62,760 bases of DNA from Candidatus Sulfopaludibacter sp. SbA3. GTDB taxonomy: Bacteria > Acidobacteriota > Terriglobia > Bryobacterales > Bryobacteraceae. The position numbers were made by a program, and so were the translations under genes. Below, one piece after another: positions 62,480 to 62,760 of the stretch (the first letter of the stretch is position 1; each line of letters opens with the position of its first letter). The notes beneath the pieces were generated by a model, which was not told the origin of the DNA, did no database searches, and saw only the letters and a program-made list of their open reading frames with translations. The stretch spans positions 1 through 62,760 of the forward strand of contig CAMAVI010000010.1 in the NCBI GenBank assembly GCA_945861625.1, written 5' to 3'.

Positions 62480-62760
62480 ATGCCCACAAAACACCCGTCT
62501 CCGATGTCGGTTCCCAGCAAGGTTTTTGGCCACCCCCTGCGGGTGGGCCTTTACGCCCGTGTTTCCACTCTCGATCAGCAGACGTTACCGCTGCAGATCC
62601 GCACCATGCGCGAATACGCAGCCAAACGAAACTGGACCATCGTCGCGCAGACTAAAGAGATCGGCTCCGGCGCTTCCCAACGCGAGCAACGCGAAACTCT
62701 GATCGCTGCCGCTCGCCGCCGGGAAGTCGATGTCGTGCTGGTATGGCGCTTGGATCGGTG
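62480..62760 (+). CDS. Serine recombinase/resolvase, N-terminal part (runs off the window)
   Basis: From ATG at 62480 the frame encodes VGLYARVSTLDQQTLPLQIRTMREYAAKRNW, VDVVLVWRLDR, the resolvase catalytic domain with the nucleophilic Ser in ARVST and the Arg in WRLDR. The rest of the gene lies beyond the window. Its neighbours IS66 and IS91 pieces suggest a mobile island; it could be a transposon resolvase or an integrase of a larger element. Confidence 0.88.
   Translation, partial: MPTKHPSPMSVPSKVFGHPLRVGLYARVSTLDQQTLPLQIRTMREYAAKRNWTIVAQTKEIGSGASQREQRETLIAAARRREVDVVLVWRLDR

Overview
The window is GC-rich bacterial chromosome, most probably from an Acidobacteriota member of the Solibacter/Bryobacterales type. 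This is inferred from gene content, not from a marker gene. The indicators are a DUF1592-type cytochrome next to a DUF1552 protein, a two-heme cytochrome of the photosynthetic reaction-centre cytochrome-c family, an Oar-like TonB-dependent receptor with a carboxypeptidase-regulatory N-terminus, tandem DUF2911 proteins, DUF6152, DUF6644 and two DUF6282 proteins, and many enzymes carrying export signals. No rRNA, CRISPR array or classical transcription factor was seen; one tRNA-Lys(TTT) is present.

Region by region. 1-4.4 kb: exported HpcH/HpaI aldolase, sugar-nucleotide epimerase, threonine aldolase, a secreted beta-propeller protein and a small secreted protein with mirror-symmetric cysteines. 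4.4-14.5 kb: a broken VIT/CCC1 transporter, uvrA and mutY separated by three palindromic repeats, a GNAT/aminotransferase pair, queC-queE, an OPT transporter and a parDE module whose toxin carries a nonsense codon. 14.9-19.6 kb: two DUF2911 proteins, a membrane spermidine-synthase-like protein and the cytochrome. 19.8-25.5 kb: a tight six-gene operon for gallate-type meta cleavage (fused ring-cleavage dioxygenase, PIG-L hydratase, RraA-like aldolase, SDR, SLC13 transporter, DUF6282), preceded by a promoter and a tandem palindromic repeat. 25.6-33.2 kb: dienelactone hydrolase, the tdh-kbl threonine degradation pair, a CHAD plus Ppx/GppA polyphosphate pair and two thymidylate-kinase paralogues, one with an altered P-loop.

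33.3-46.5 kb is rich in exported proteins: DUF6152, two VOC proteins, exported DUF6282, a rhodanese without its cysteine, aldo/keto reductase, ankyrin repeats, the DUF1592-DUF1552 pair, RidA, a phytanoyl-CoA dioxygenase coupled to a SAF-domain dehydrogenase, and a bicupin. 46.5-54.5 kb: tRNA-Lys, split pgi and tal genes with a 4-base overlap, a TonB receptor with a His/Cys-rich small protein, a vapC remnant, an exported methyltransferase and an M23 peptidase. 54.8-59 kb: a Tat-exported thiamine-diphosphate enzyme followed by two DUF6644 membrane proteins and a secreted protein. From 59 kb to the end the sequence is accessory: a brnTA module with a frameshifted toxin, a duplicated gene tail, two unrecognised genes of lower GC, and IS91, IS66 and serine-recombinase pieces.

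Three themes stand out: a compact aromatic-catabolism operon with unexplained extra genes; a concentration of normally cytoplasmic enzyme families carrying export signals; and three toxin genes of toxin-antitoxin type, all broken, while both recognisable antitoxins remain intact.
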